A DNA stretch of 64,000 bases, from positions 1 to 64,000 of the forward strand of contig CAMWUI010000012.1 of assembly GCA_947177395.1 (NCBI GenBank), given 5' to 3'. This stretch comes from an uncultured Paraprevotella sp. Its GTDB lineage: Bacteria > Bacteroidota > Bacteroidia > Bacteroidales > Bacteroidaceae. Below the pieces are notes generated by a model. It worked only from the letters and a program-made list of their open reading frames with translations. It made no database searches and was not told the origin of the DNA. This document shows, one piece after another, positions 53,750 through 62,871 of the stretch; the stretch's first letter is position 1, and every line of letters starts with the position of its first letter. The position numbers were made by a program, and so were the translations under genes.

Positions 53750-55048
53750 ATGAATTTTACGAAAATCGCCCGTAACGCCGTTGCACGGTGGCGGGCCAAA
53801 CAAAAGTCCCCGAACGGAACCGCCGTTGTTCCGCCATCCGGCAGTCCGGAAACGAAAGACATCCTTCCCGCCACAGAAAAACGCCGGGAGAGCGCGGCCG
53901 CCCGTATGGACACCGACCTTCTGCGTTTTCTCGACACCGCATGCGAACTGAGGTTCAACGTACTGACCGAGGTGACGGAAATCCGTCTCCGCGACCAAGA
54001 GGAGTTTCGTCCCCTGACAGACCGGATGCGCAATGCCCTCTGTGTGCAGGCCCATCGCGTTGGCATCCCCTGCTGGGACAGAGACTTGGCACGCGTCACC
54101 GAGTCCGGGCATGTACCCGACTACCATCCCTTTCACGGATATTTCGATAGTTTGCCCGAATGGGACGGGCGCGACCGCCTTGCGGATCTGGCCGCCCGCG
54201 TGTCGCCGGACGAGGGCTGGTGCCGCATGTTCCACCGCTGGATGCTCGGAGTTGCCGCACAATGGGCCGGGGTCGGCGACGGGCTCCATGCCCAGAGCGT
54301 GGCGCCGCTGCTCGTGAGCGACGAACAGGGATTCGGGAAATCCACCTTCTGCCGTGCGCTCATGCCTCCCGCCCTTGCCGCTTACTACACCGACAGCGTC
54401 AACCTTGCGCAACAGGACAAGATGGAACGGCTTCTTGTGGAGGCGGGACTCGTCAATCTCGACGAGTTCGACCGCATCCCAGCCTCGCGTCAGCCGCAAC
54501 TGAAGAATCTCATGCAGCTCAGCGCGCTCAATCTGCGGCGCGCTTACAGGAAGCACACCAGCCGGTTGCCGCGCGTGGCCTCCTTCATCGGTACGTCCAA
54601 TTCGCGCGAACTGCTGACCGATCCCACGGGAAGCCGGCGTTTCATCTGCGTCTCCGTGGACCGTCCCATAGATACGGAAGGCATCGACCACGCGCAGGTG
54701 TACGCCCAGTTGAAGGCCGAACTGAAAGCCGGCCGGCGATATTGGTTCAGCAAGGAAGAAGAAGCCGAAATCCAGCGGAACAACCTTTCCTTCTACCGGA
54801 CCACTCCCGCAGAAGAAATCTTTCTCCACTGTTTCCGCGTGCCTGTCGGGCAGGAACAGGGACGCCTGCGTTCGTTGCCGGAGCTGATGTCCGTACTGCG
54901 CCGTCGCTGTCCCGGCATGACGTCGGAGATAAAGATGCGCACGCTGGCGCGCACGCTTGTGGCAGCCGGTGTGAAGAAACTGCACACGGAGAAAGGAAAC
55001 CGTTACAGGGTCGTGGAAGTGGGAAGCGCTTCTGCCAACGGAGTCTGA
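53750..55048 (+). CDS. VapE-family P-loop ATPase (DUF3874-like C-terminus)
   Basis: From MNFTKIARNAVARWRAKQ the protein has 432 residues. It has an N-terminal primase-associated-like part (FHGYFDSLPEWDGRDRLADL, about 145-165). A P-loop ATPase core carries Walker A (LLVSDEQGFGKSTFCRAL) and Walker B (LVNLDEFDRI), then FIGTSNSRELLTDPTGSRRF. A helical tail follows. VapE proteins often sit in phage and plasmid islands as helicase-like replication proteins. Here no phage gene, integrase or att site is near, so it is an orphan, common in Bacteroidales. The codon use is G/C-rich compared with the surrounding spacers. Confidence 0.82.
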   Translation: MNFTKIARNAVARWRAKQKSPNGTAVVPPSGSPETKDILPATEKRRESAAARMDTDLLRFLDTACELRFNVLTEVTEIRLRDQEEFRPLTDRMRNALCVQAHRVGIPCWDRDLARVTESGHVPDYHPFHGYFDSLPEWDGRDRLADLAARVSPDEGWCRMFHRWMLGVAAQWAGVGDGLHAQSVAPLLVSDEQGFGKSTFCRALMPPALAAYYTDSVNLAQQDKMERLLVEAGLVNLDEFDRIPASRQPQLKNLMQLSALNLRRAYRKHTSRLPRVASFIGTSNSRELLTDPTGSRRFICVSVDRPIDTEGIDHAQVYAQLKAELKAGRRYWFSKEEEAEIQRNNLSFYRTTPAEEIFLHCFRVPVGQEQGRLRSLPELMSVLRRRCPGMTSEIKMRTLARTLVAAGVKKLHTEKGNRYRVVEVGSASANGV

Positions 55049-55058
55049 ACCACGGAGG

Positions 55059-55970
55059 TCACCCCTTGTTTATGCACGAATCCAGATATCCCAGTTTGTA
55101 GACATTGAGCAGGAAAACGGACGGGCGGGAGCCGCAGAGATGGCGCCGCAGGCACGGACGCAGGAGACGGAAGCAGAAGCGGAAAGGAAGGAGCAGGCGT
55201 AGCCGCCGCAGTTTTTCCCAGGCTTGCGCTATGCGCACGGACTGATGCAGTTTGCCATAGTGGTCGGCAAGGGTGCGCAGGGCTTCCTCGTTTTTGCGGA
55301 GATACGTTTCGTTCGGTTCGATGTCCGTGTTCGTCAGCGGGTTTTCCGTGTGGTATACGGGAATGCCGCATTCCTGCAGCCGCCGGCCGAACAGAACGTC
55401 TTCGAAACCATAGTGGCGGATAGACTCGTCGAACAGAATCCTGGCAAAGGACTCACGGTCTATCAGGAAATTGAACGAACGGAAACAATCGTAGGGATGG
55501 GATGCCTTCCAGGCTTGGGTGAAACGGCGTTCCGCGGCTTTCTCGTAACGCCAGCGCAGACTGACGGCTGGCGAAGGGAGACGGTCGGGGTGGAGGATGC
55601 CGCCGCACACCACTCCGTGAGGGTGCTCGCGCAGGGCTTCGATATACCGGGAGAGAAAAGCGCCGTCGGACGGCACTCCGTCGCTGTCCAGAAACAGCAG
55701 GTGGGTGCCGGCAGACTCGCGGAAAAGCAAGTTGCGGATGGCGGAACGCCCGATGTTGCATGCCGGACGCACGAGGCGCACATGAGGCAGTCCGTCGCAC
55801 AGCCCGATGCTGCGCCGGATGTCTTCCCGCGTGGAACCGTCGTCGGCGATGAGGATTTCCACGGGAATATCCGTGCGGCCGGCCTGTCGGGAGAGGACTT
55901 CGGCCAATGGGGTGCAGTCGAAATTATAGGTCGGGATGAGGACGGATAACCGAAGGTCTGTTGATTCCAT
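55059..55970 (-). CDS. GT2-family glycosyltransferase
   Basis: The 303-residue protein has the family 2 start (LSVLIPTYNFDCTPL), IADDGSTRED for the nucleotide site and FLDSDGVP for the metal-binding Asp. FEDVLFGRRLQECGI near 210 provides the acid/base ED. The basic C-terminal helix (RLRRLLLPFRFCFRLLRPCL) may lie on the membrane. It converges with the VapE-like gene and stands alone, away from a polysaccharide cluster. Donor and acceptor are unknown. Confidence 0.85.
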   Translation of the reverse strand: MESTDLRLSVLIPTYNFDCTPLAEVLSRQAGRTDIPVEILIADDGSTREDIRRSIGLCDGLPHVRLVRPACNIGRSAIRNLLFRESAGTHLLFLDSDGVPSDGAFLSRYIEALREHPHGVVCGGILHPDRLPSPAVSLRWRYEKAAERRFTQAWKASHPYDCFRSFNFLIDRESFARILFDESIRHYGFEDVLFGRRLQECGIPVYHTENPLTNTDIEPNETYLRKNEEALRTLADHYGKLHQSVRIAQAWEKLRRLRLLLPFRFCFRLLRPCLRRHLCGSRPSVFLLNVYKLGYLDSCINKG

Positions 55971-56105
55971 GCTTTCACTTGTTGGCTATGCATGGAAAAC
56001 GAAAGGACGGGCAAGATTATTGTAATTGCGGCGTATTTTGCCAATTCATTCGTTATGAATATTTAAATAAACGGGCAGAATGGCCGAAAGTCTTTTCTCT
56101 TTCGT

Positions 56106-56113
56106 TATTTTTG
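56106..56113 (+). promoter_or_regulatory. -7 box of the DUF5686 gene
   Basis: TATTTTTG fits TAnnTTTG, 26 bp before the ATG at 56140; no good -33 is seen. Confidence 0.45.
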
Positions 56114-56139
56114 TCCTTTCAAATTGCAGAGAGAGTCGA

Positions 56140-58710
56140 ATGGTATCAGATATTCAGTTCAAGGTAGCGGGATGGTTCGCGTTGTTGTGTTGCCTCTTCT
56201 CCGCCGGGGTGTCAGCCCAGGTGAGGGGAGTGGTGACGGATGCGGAAACGGGAGAGCCCCTGCCGATGGTGCATGTATACTACGAAGCGGACAAAAGGCT
56301 GGGGACGGTCACGGACGACAACGGAGCCTACCGCATCACGTCGAACATGACGCCGGGAGGACTGGTCTTCTCATATTTGGGCTATCAGACATATATAGAA
56401 AACATCAAGTACGGGGAGAAACGACGGCTGAACGTAAGACTGCAACCGCTGGACAAGGAATTGGACGAGGTGCTGGTGCAGCCCAAGCGACAGAAATACA
56501 GTCGCAAGGATAATCCGGCCGTGGAACTGATGAAGAAGGTGATTGCTGCCAAGAAAGACAATGATCTGGAGCGGAACGACTATTACCGCTATGCTCGCTA
56601 CCAGAAGATAACTTTCGCGCTCAACGATATTTCCCGCGAGAGCGTGGACAGCGGGATTTTCCGCAAGTTGCCTTTGCTGGCGCAGCAGGTGGAGTATTGT
56701 CCGCAGACGGGGAAGAACATCCTGCCGCTGACTTACAACGAGACCATCACGGAGCATATTTACCGCAAGTCCCCCCGGGAGAAGAAAGTGTATGTAAGGG
56801 GCAAGAACTCCCAGGGGCTGAACGAACTGTTCAGTACGGGCGAGACGGCCTCCCTCGTGCTGCAATCTGTTTTTGCGGATGTGAACATCTATAAGAACAC
56901 CATCTATATGCTGGAGCGCCCTTTCACCAGCCCGATATCCTCCACCAGCGCCATCTCTTTCTACCAGTATTTTATCATGGATACGCTGGATGTGGCGGGA
57001 GAGCGGTGCTATGAACTGAGCTTTATCCCGCAGAATCCGCAGGATTTCGGGTTTTCCGGGCGCCTTTTTGTGCTGGCGGACAGCAGTTATCAGGTGAAAC
57101 GTTGCGTGATAAACCTGCCCATCCGCACGAGCGTGAATTTTGTGAACAATCTGGTGCTCGAACAGGATTTCGGTCTGCTCCCGAATGGCCAGCGGGTACT
57201 TGTGCGTGATAATATGCTGGCCGAACTGGGTATTGTGCGGAAACAAAAGACGCTGATGGTGAAGCGTACCACCCGGAATACGAATTTCTCGTTCGCTCCC
57301 CTACCGGACAAGGCTTTCCGGAAGAAAGAGCAACTGCGCGAGGGTACGTACCGCACGGAAGACGAGGCATTCTGGGCGAAACACCGGACGGACACGCTGA
57401 CAAGGGCCGAGGCTAACATGAAGGACATGCTGGCCAGTGCCCGTGATACGCGCGGTTTCGGATGGCTCATGCTCGTGGCCCGTGCTCTCATCGAGAATTA
57501 CGTGGAGACCGCGCCGAAAGGAAAGCCCAACTATGTGGACATCGGTCCTGTGAATACCATTGTTTCCACGAACTTCATAGAGAAGTTCCGTGTCAGGGCC
57601 AGTGCCCAGACGACGGCCAATCTGAACCCCCATCTCTTCCTGCGAGGGTATTTGGCTTATGGCGTGCGCGACCGGAAACTGAAGTATGAGGGGCATGTGG
57701 AGTACTCTTTCCTTCGCAAGGAGTATTCACCGGAAGAATTTCCGAAGAACTCCCTGTCGTTTACGACCCGTCACGATGTGATGTCGCCCACCGACCAGTT
57801 GCTTACGCGCGACAAGGACAATGTGTTTGTTTCCTTCAAGACCCAGACCGTGGACCACATGATGTACTTCCGCGAGTATATGTTGAAATATGAGTATGAG
57901 TTCGACAACTCGTTCGGCATCCGGACACAGTTGCGCCACATGTGGCAGTCGCCGACGGGAGCCTTGTTCTACCGTACGTTGTCCGGCCGGCCTGTGGCGG
58001 ACATGAAGACGAGCGAGGCTACCCTGCAGCTGCGCTACTCGCCGGGGGAAGAAATCATCAACACGAAACAGCGGCGGCGGCGGATGAACAACAACGCGCC
58101 GGTGTTCACGTTGAAACACACCGCCGGATTCAAGGGAGTGTTCGGAGGCGACTATACCTATAATTATACGGAGCTGACGGCCTACAAACGTGTATGGTTC
58201 CACTCGTTCGGACGGATGAATATCAACCTGCGGGCCGGAGGGCAATGGAACCGGGTGCCTTTCCCGTTGCTGATTATGCCGGCTGCCAATAACTCATATA
58301 TCATCTCTGACAACATGTTCTCGATGATCAACAACATGGAGTTCATGAACGACCGGTTTGCCTCGCTGGATGTGGAGTGGGATATGAACGGAAAGATATT
58401 CAACCGAATTCCGTTGGTCAAACGGCTGAAATGGCGCGAGGTGATAGGTTTCCGCACCTTGTACGGCACTCTGACAGACAAGAACAATCCGTATCTGCAG
58501 GCGGGAAGCGATGACTTGTTCGAATTCCCCTCCAGGGGAGGTCGCCCGATTAGTTTCGTTATGGGTGACGCCCCTTATATGGAAGTGAGTGCCGGCATAC
58601 ATAATATATTCAAGATACTGCGGGTCGACTATGTGCGCCGTCTGAATTATCTGCACGGTCCGAACGTAAAGAAGAACGGTTTCCGGCTGGCACTCCAGTT
58701 TGACTTTTAA
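56140..58710 (+). CDS. DUF5686 outer-membrane protein with carboxypeptidase-like regulatory domain
   Basis: From MVSDIQFKVAGWFALL the protein has 856 residues, a signal peptide to about residue 27 (ending SAQVRG) and a CarboxypepD_reg-like domain (VRGVVTDAETGEPLPMVHVY, then GLVFSYLGYQTY). A long part rich in aromatic beta-strands ends in Phe (FRLALQFDF), typical of a beta-barrel recognised by the Bam machinery. Its family is widespread in Bacteroidetes with no established role. It lies 24 bp before rarA, possibly on one transcript. Confidence 0.83.
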   Translation: MVSDIQFKVAGWFALLCCLFSAGVSAQVRGVVTDAETGEPLPMVHVYYEADKRLGTVTDDNGAYRITSNMTPGGLVFSYLGYQTYIENIKYGEKRRLNVRLQPLDKELDEVLVQPKRQKYSRKDNPAVELMKKVIAAKKDNDLERNDYYRYARYQKITFALNDISRESVDSGIFRKLPLLAQQVEYCPQTGKNILPLTYNETITEHIYRKSPREKKVYVRGKNSQGLNELFSTGETASLVLQSVFADVNIYKNTIYMLERPFTSPISSTSAISFYQYFIMDTLDVAGERCYELSFIPQNPQDFGFSGRLFVLADSSYQVKRCVINLPIRTSVNFVNNLVLEQDFGLLPNGQRVLVRDNMLAELGIVRKQKTLMVKRTTRNTNFSFAPLPDKAFRKKEQLREGTYRTEDEAFWAKHRTDTLTRAEANMKDMLASARDTRGFGWLMLVARALIENYVETAPKGKPNYVDIGPVNTIVSTNFIEKFRVRASAQTTANLNPHLFLRGYLAYGVRDRKLKYEGHVEYSFLRKEYSPEEFPKNSLSFTTRHDVMSPTDQLLTRDKDNVFVSFKTQTVDHMMYFREYMLKYEYEFDNSFGIRTQLRHMWQSPTGALFYRTLSGRPVADMKTSEATLQLRYSPGEEIINTKQRRRRMNNNAPVFTLKHTAGFKGVFGGDYTYNYTELTAYKRVWFHSFGRMNINLRAGGQWNRVPFPLLIMPAANNSYIISDNMFSMINNMEFMNDRFASLDVEWDMNGKIFNRIPLVKRLKWREVIGFRTLYGTLTDKNNPYLQAGSDDLFEFPSRGGRPISFVMGDAPYMEVSAGIHNIFKILRVDYVRRLNYLHGPNVKKNGFRLALQFDF

Positions 58711-58734
58711 TGCTGATTTAACAGGAACGAGACT

Positions 58735-60024
58735 ATGGCAGCACCATTGGCAGAAAGGTTGCGTCCGCACACACTGGACGAATACATCGGACAGAAACAT
58801 CTGGTAGGTCCCGGTGCGGTATTGCGTAACATGATAGAGGCAGGACGGATTTCGTCTTTCATCCTGTGGGGGCCTCCGGGAGTGGGCAAGACCACACTGG
58901 CGCAGATCATCGCCCATCGGCTGGAGACGCCATTCTACACGCTCAGTGCTGTGACCAGCGGAGTGAAGGATGTGCGTGAGGTGATAGAGAAGGCGAAGAA
59001 CAACCGCTTCTTTTCCACAGCCAGTCCGATTCTTTTCATCGACGAGATACACCGTTTCAGCAAGTCCCAGCAGGACTCCCTGCTGGGAGCCGTCGAGCAG
59101 GGCACCGTGACATTGATCGGCGCCACGACTGAAAATCCCTCGTTCGAGGTTATACGCCCCCTGCTTTCCCGCTGCCAGCTATATGTGCTGAAGAGTCTGG
59201 GCAAGGATGATTTGCTGGAACTCGTAGACCGCGCTCTGGCGACGGACAGCGTGCTGAAGGAGCGCCGGGTATGTCTGGAGGAGACCGACGCCTTGCTTCG
59301 TTACAGCGGCGGAGACGCCCGCAAGTTGCTGAACATACTGGAATTGGTGGTGGAAGCCTGTCCGGCCGGCGGGGAGGTACTCATCAATGACAGGATTGTA
59401 GCGGAACGTCTGCAGCAGAATCCGTTGGCATATGACAAGGGAGGCGAACTGCATTACGATATCATATCGGCTTTTATCAAGAGCATCCGGGGAAGCGATC
59501 CTGACGCAGCGCTCTATTGGCTGGCTCGTATGATAGAGGGAGGAGAGGACCCGGCTTTTATCGCCCGCCGTCTGGTTATTTCCGCCAGCGAGGATGTAGG
59601 ACTGGCCAATCCGAACGCGTTGCTGCTGGCGAATGCCGCGTTCGAGGCGGTGATGAAAATAGGATGGCCCGAGGGGCGCATTCCGCTGGCCGAGGCTACC
59701 GTTTACTTAGCCACCAGTCCGAAGAGCAATTCCGCCTATCTGGGCATCAATGAGGCCTTGCAGACGGTGCGACGGACGGGCAATCTGCCGGTGCCCCTGC
59801 ATCTGCGCAATGCTCCCACGCAACTGATGGACGAACTTGGATATGGGCACGGCTATAAATATGCCCATGATTATGAAGGGCATTTCGTGGAACAGCAGTT
59901 CTTGCCCGACGGTCTGACAACCCTCCGCCTGTGGCATGCTCAGCCCAATGCAGCCGAGGCCAGACTGCAGGAACACATGGTCCGGCTTTGGAAGGACCGC
60001 TATGCGGAGAAGGATTCTAAATAG
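58735..60024 (+). CDS. rarA: Replication-associated recombination protein A
   Basis: This 429-residue AAA+ protein of the clamp-loader group (MgsA/Mgs1/WRNIP1) has PLAERLRPHTLDEYIGQKHL at the start, Walker A (LWGPPGVGKTT, about 44-54), Walker B (ILFIDEIHRF) and IGATTENPSFEV. A C-terminal tetramerisation domain follows (YLATSPKSNSAY). It acts at stalled replication forks and gaps. Its length is as usual. It closely follows the DUF5686 gene but is functionally unrelated. Confidence 0.94.
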   Translation: MAAPLAERLRPHTLDEYIGQKHLVGPGAVLRNMIEAGRISSFILWGPPGVGKTTLAQIIAHRLETPFYTLSAVTSGVKDVREVIEKAKNNRFFSTASPILFIDEIHRFSKSQQDSLLGAVEQGTVTLIGATTENPSFEVIRPLLSRCQLYVLKSLGKDDLLELVDRALATDSVLKERRVCLEETDALLRYSGGDARKLLNILELVVEACPAGGEVLINDRIVAERLQQNPLAYDKGGELHYDIISAFIKSIRGSDPDAALYWLARMIEGGEDPAFIARRLVISASEDVGLANPNALLLANAAFEAVMKIGWPEGRIPLAEATVYLATSPKSNSAYLGINEALQTVRRTGNLPVPLHLRNAPTQLMDELGYGHGYKYAHDYEGHFVEQQFLPDGLTTLRLWHAQPNAAEARLQEHMVRLWKDRYAEKDSK

Positions 60025-60063
60025 GAGGGCGGGCCGGTCTGCTTCCGGCCATGTGGCGCACGG

Positions 60064-60936
60064 TTATTCAATAATGATGTCATAACGGGTCTCGAATACG
60101 CTGCCGGGAGCCAGTCCGTTGACGAAGGCGCGGCGGTCGAATTCTCCCTCAAAACGAACGCGGTCGCAGCATCCGTACCAAGGTTCAATGCACACGAACG
60201 GAGCCTGTCCTCCACAGGGCGACCATAGGGCAAGCACGGGCATGTCGAAACGTACGGTCAGGTAGGGTGCTTTGTCCTTGTCGTGCAGGGTTACGCGGTT
60301 GACGGTTCCCCGTGTGTCAAGTAGCGTGTCGCATTCGAAAGTCCGGTTTGTCAGAGGAAGCATACCGTCCGTAAGTGGCACGTCGAACGTCTCTTCTCCC
60401 AGATAGCCTCCAGGTTCGATGACGGTGCTGACGAGTTTTTCCCGTTCATTGAAAGAGAAGTATCCATGTATTTCATCGGTGGCCCGGTAACGCGGGTAGA
60501 AGAATCCCGGGTGGGCGCCGATTTGGAACCACATATCCGCGGCACCGGTGTTTTCCACCCGCCATGTGACAGTGAGTTTGTTGCGGCATAGCGTGTAAAG
60601 GACATCCAGACGGTAGTCATAGGGGTAGAGTCGTAAAGTCTCTTCCGTGCTTTCCTGCTGCAGGTGTAAAGTATCACGGTCGCGGCGTATGACACGGAAC
60701 GGCAGGTCGCGCACGAATCCGTGTTGGTTCATCGGATACTTTTTGCCGTTGATCTGGAACTCCTTGTTCCACACGTTGCCCACGATGGGGAAAAGCAACG
60801 GAGCGTGACGGTTCCAATATGCGGCATCCGCATTCCAGATATATTCTCTGTCGACTTTCACCTTTTTCAGACTCTGCAACTCGGCGCCTGTCAGGGAAAC
60901 ACCAATCTCGATAATTCCGTTCGACAACTCTTCCAT
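60064..60936 (-). CDS. Aldose 1-epimerase family protein (LacX-like)
   Basis: The 290-residue protein has the galactose-mutarotase fold: [19 protein letters not shown] near 35-55, [19 protein letters not shown] with the catalytic His, and [12 protein letters not shown] with the Glu pair near 250. It belongs to the branch that differs from classical GalM and may act on a phosphorylated or other hexose. There is no signal peptide. It converges with rarA, and is divergent from fhs with a 146-bp spacer. Confidence 0.82.
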   Translation of the reverse strand: MEELSNGIIEIGVSLTGAELQSLKKVKVDREYIWNADAAYWNRHAPLLFPIVGNVWNKEFQINGKKYPMNQHGFVRDLPFRVIRRDRDTLHLQQESTEETLRLYPYDYRLDVLYTLCRNKLTVTWRVENTGAADMWFQIGAHPGFFYPRYRATDEIHGYFSFNEREKLVSTVIEPGGYLGEETFDVPLTDGMLPLTNRTFECDTLLDTRGTVNRVTLHDKDKAPYLTVRFDMPVLALWSPCGGQAPFVCIEPWYGCCDRVRFEGEFDRRAFVNGLAPGSVFETRYDIIIE

Positions 60937-61018
60937 GGCATTACACTTTAGGGGTTAACATTCGCAAAAATAAGAAATACTTTTCAGATGCATCCTTTTT
61001 TATCTCAATAAATAATGC

Positions 61019-61026
61019 TAAGTTTG
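61019..61026 (+). promoter_or_regulatory. -7 box of fhs
   Basis: TAAGTTTG, a full TAnnTTTG match. A T-rich -33 region (60996-61001) lies about 18-20 bp upstream; the leader is about 50 nt. Confidence 0.55.
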
Positions 61027-61082
61027 TGCCTTTAATTTTAATTAGCATATCTTTATTCATTAACTCATTAATTTATACACGC

Positions 61083-62750
61083 ATGAAAAGCGATATAGAA
61101 ATAGCTCGGGAGTGTCGGCTGGCTCCCATCGGACAGGTGGCCGCCAAACTGAATATTCCTGAAGACGATATAGAGATGTATGGCAAGTACATTGCTAAAG
61201 TTCCTGAGAAACTGATCGACGGAGAGCGGGTAGGGAAGAGCCGCCTGATACTGGTTACGGCCATCACGCCCACAAAGGCGGGCATCGGAAAGACAACGGT
61301 TTCCATCGGGCTGGCATTGGGGCTCTCCCATATCGGCAAAAAAGCGGTGGTGGCTCTGCGTGAGCCTTCGCTGGGACCTTGCTTCGGTATGAAGGGTGGG
61401 GCTGCCGGAGGCGGGTATGCCCAGGTGCTGCCTATGGAAAAGATAAACCTGCACTTTACAGGAGACTTCCATGCCATTACGTCAGCCCACAACATGATTG
61501 CCGCCCTGCTGGACAATTATATCTACCAGCACCGCGAAGAAGGATTTGCTCTGCGTGAGGTGTTGTGGAAACGGGTGCTCGATGTGAACGACCGCAATCT
61601 GCGTTCTATCGTCACCGGTCTGGGAGGCAAGACGAACGGGGTGACTGCCGAGAGCGGTTTTGACATCACGCCTGCTTCGGAGATAATGGCCATTCTCTGT
61701 CTGGCGCAGGACGAGGCGGATCTGCGGCGGCGCATTGAGAATATTCTGTTAGGTACGACCATGGATGGGCGCCCGTTCCGTGTGAAAGACATGGGCGTGG
61801 CCGGTGCCATCTGCGTGCTACTGAAGGATGCCCTGCATCCAAATTTGGTACAGACGACGGAACAGACTCCGGCGTTCGTACACGGAGGACCTTTCGCCAA
61901 CATAGCTCACGGATGCAACTCGGTGCTGGCCACGCGGTTGGCCATGACTTACGGCGACTATGTGGTGACGGAAGCCGGTTTCGGTGCCGATCTCGGTGCG
62001 GAGAAGTTCTATAATATCAAGTGCCGTAAGTCGGGACTGCAGCCTGCGCTGACGGTGTTGGTGGCTACGACGCAAGGACTGAAGATGCATGGCGGAGTGC
62101 CTTTGGAGGCAATCAAACAACCCAATGCGGAGGGGCTGAAAGAGGGATTGAAGAACCTGGATAAGCACATTGAGAATATACGTCGTTTCGGTCAGACGGT
62201 GGTTGTATGTTTCAACCGTTATGCGACGGATACGGATGAGGAGATTGTTTTTTGCCGCGAACATTGCCGCGAACTGGGTGTTGGTTTTGCCGTGAACAAC
62301 GCTTTCCTCGAAGGCGGAAAAGGAGCGGCGGAACTGGCCGAACTGGTTGTCGGCACCATTGAACGGCAGCCTTCTGCTCCGTTGCGTTTCTCGTATAAGG
62401 ATGAGGACAGCGTGGAGGCAAAGGCCGAGGCGGTAGTGCGTCAGGTGTACGGCGGGGCCGGGGTTACGTTCTCACCGGCAGCCCGGAAGATGATTGCGCG
62501 TATCAACGAGCTGGGCGTGTCGCACTATCCTGTCTGTATAGCCAAGACACAGTATTCTTTCTCCGCGGACGAAAAGGCGTATGGTGTTCCGGCGGGCTTT
62601 ACCGTCGCTATACGGGATGTAGTCGTGAACTGCGGTGCGGAGATGATTGTGCTGATAGCGGGAAGCATTCTTCGCATGCCGGGCTTGCCGAAATCGCCCC
62701 AGGCTGAACGTATAGACCTGGTGGACGGACAGATCGAAGGACTGTCCTGA
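61083..62750 (+). CDS. fhs: Formate-tetrahydrofolate ligase
   Basis: This 555-residue enzyme makes 10-formyl-tetrahydrofolate from formate, ATP and tetrahydrofolate. I chose [10 protein letters not shown] (61083), which matches the family start, over a frame extension that covers the promoter. The P-loop-like [36 protein letters not shown] and [10 protein letters not shown] are characteristic. It shares the one-carbon pool with the glycine cleavage operon at 12-18 kb. A strong terminator follows. Confidence 0.95.
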   Translation: MKSDIEIARECRLAPIGQVAAKLNIPEDDIEMYGKYIAKVPEKLIDGERVGKSRLILVTAITPTKAGIGKTTVSIGLALGLSHIGKKAVVALREPSLGPCFGMKGGAAGGGYAQVLPMEKINLHFTGDFHAITSAHNMIAALLDNYIYQHREEGFALREVLWKRVLDVNDRNLRSIVTGLGGKTNGVTAESGFDITPASEIMAILCLAQDEADLRRRIENILLGTTMDGRPFRVKDMGVAGAICVLLKDALHPNLVQTTEQTPAFVHGGPFANIAHGCNSVLATRLAMTYGDYVVTEAGFGADLGAEKFYNIKCRKSGLQPALTVLVATTQGLKMHGGVPLEAIKQPNAEGLKEGLKNLDKHIENIRRFGQTVVVCFNRYATDTDEEIVFCREHCRELGVGFAVNNAFLEGGKGAAELAELVVGTIERQPSAPLRFSYKDEDSVEAKAEAVVRQVYGGAGVTFSPAARKMIARINELGVSHYPVCIAKTQYSFSADEKAYGVPAGFTVAIRDVVVNCGAEMIVLIAGSILRMPGLPKSPQAERIDLVDGQIEGLS

Positions 62751-62779
62751 GAAAATGCAGGCATAGAATGATTTTGCAG

Positions 62780-62819
62780 ACAGAAAAGCGTTGCTCTCTT
62801 TTGGGCAATGCTTTTCTGT
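62780..62819 (+). terminator. Terminator of fhs
   Basis: ACAGAAAAGC (62780-62789) pairs with GCTTTTCTGT (62810-62819), and within it TTGC with GCAA, followed by TTTA. It lies 30 bp after the fhs stop and may also serve the convergent gene. Confidence 0.75.
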
Positions 62820-62871
62820 TTTAGATGTATTTTGATATATTTTATCCGGTTGCAGGACCGCGTTTACAAAT

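Noticed and set aside
53750-55048. Prophage or integrated island around the VapE-like gene
   Set aside because: Neighbours on both sides are ordinary chromosomal genes; no integrase, capsid, att repeat or tRNA is in reach.
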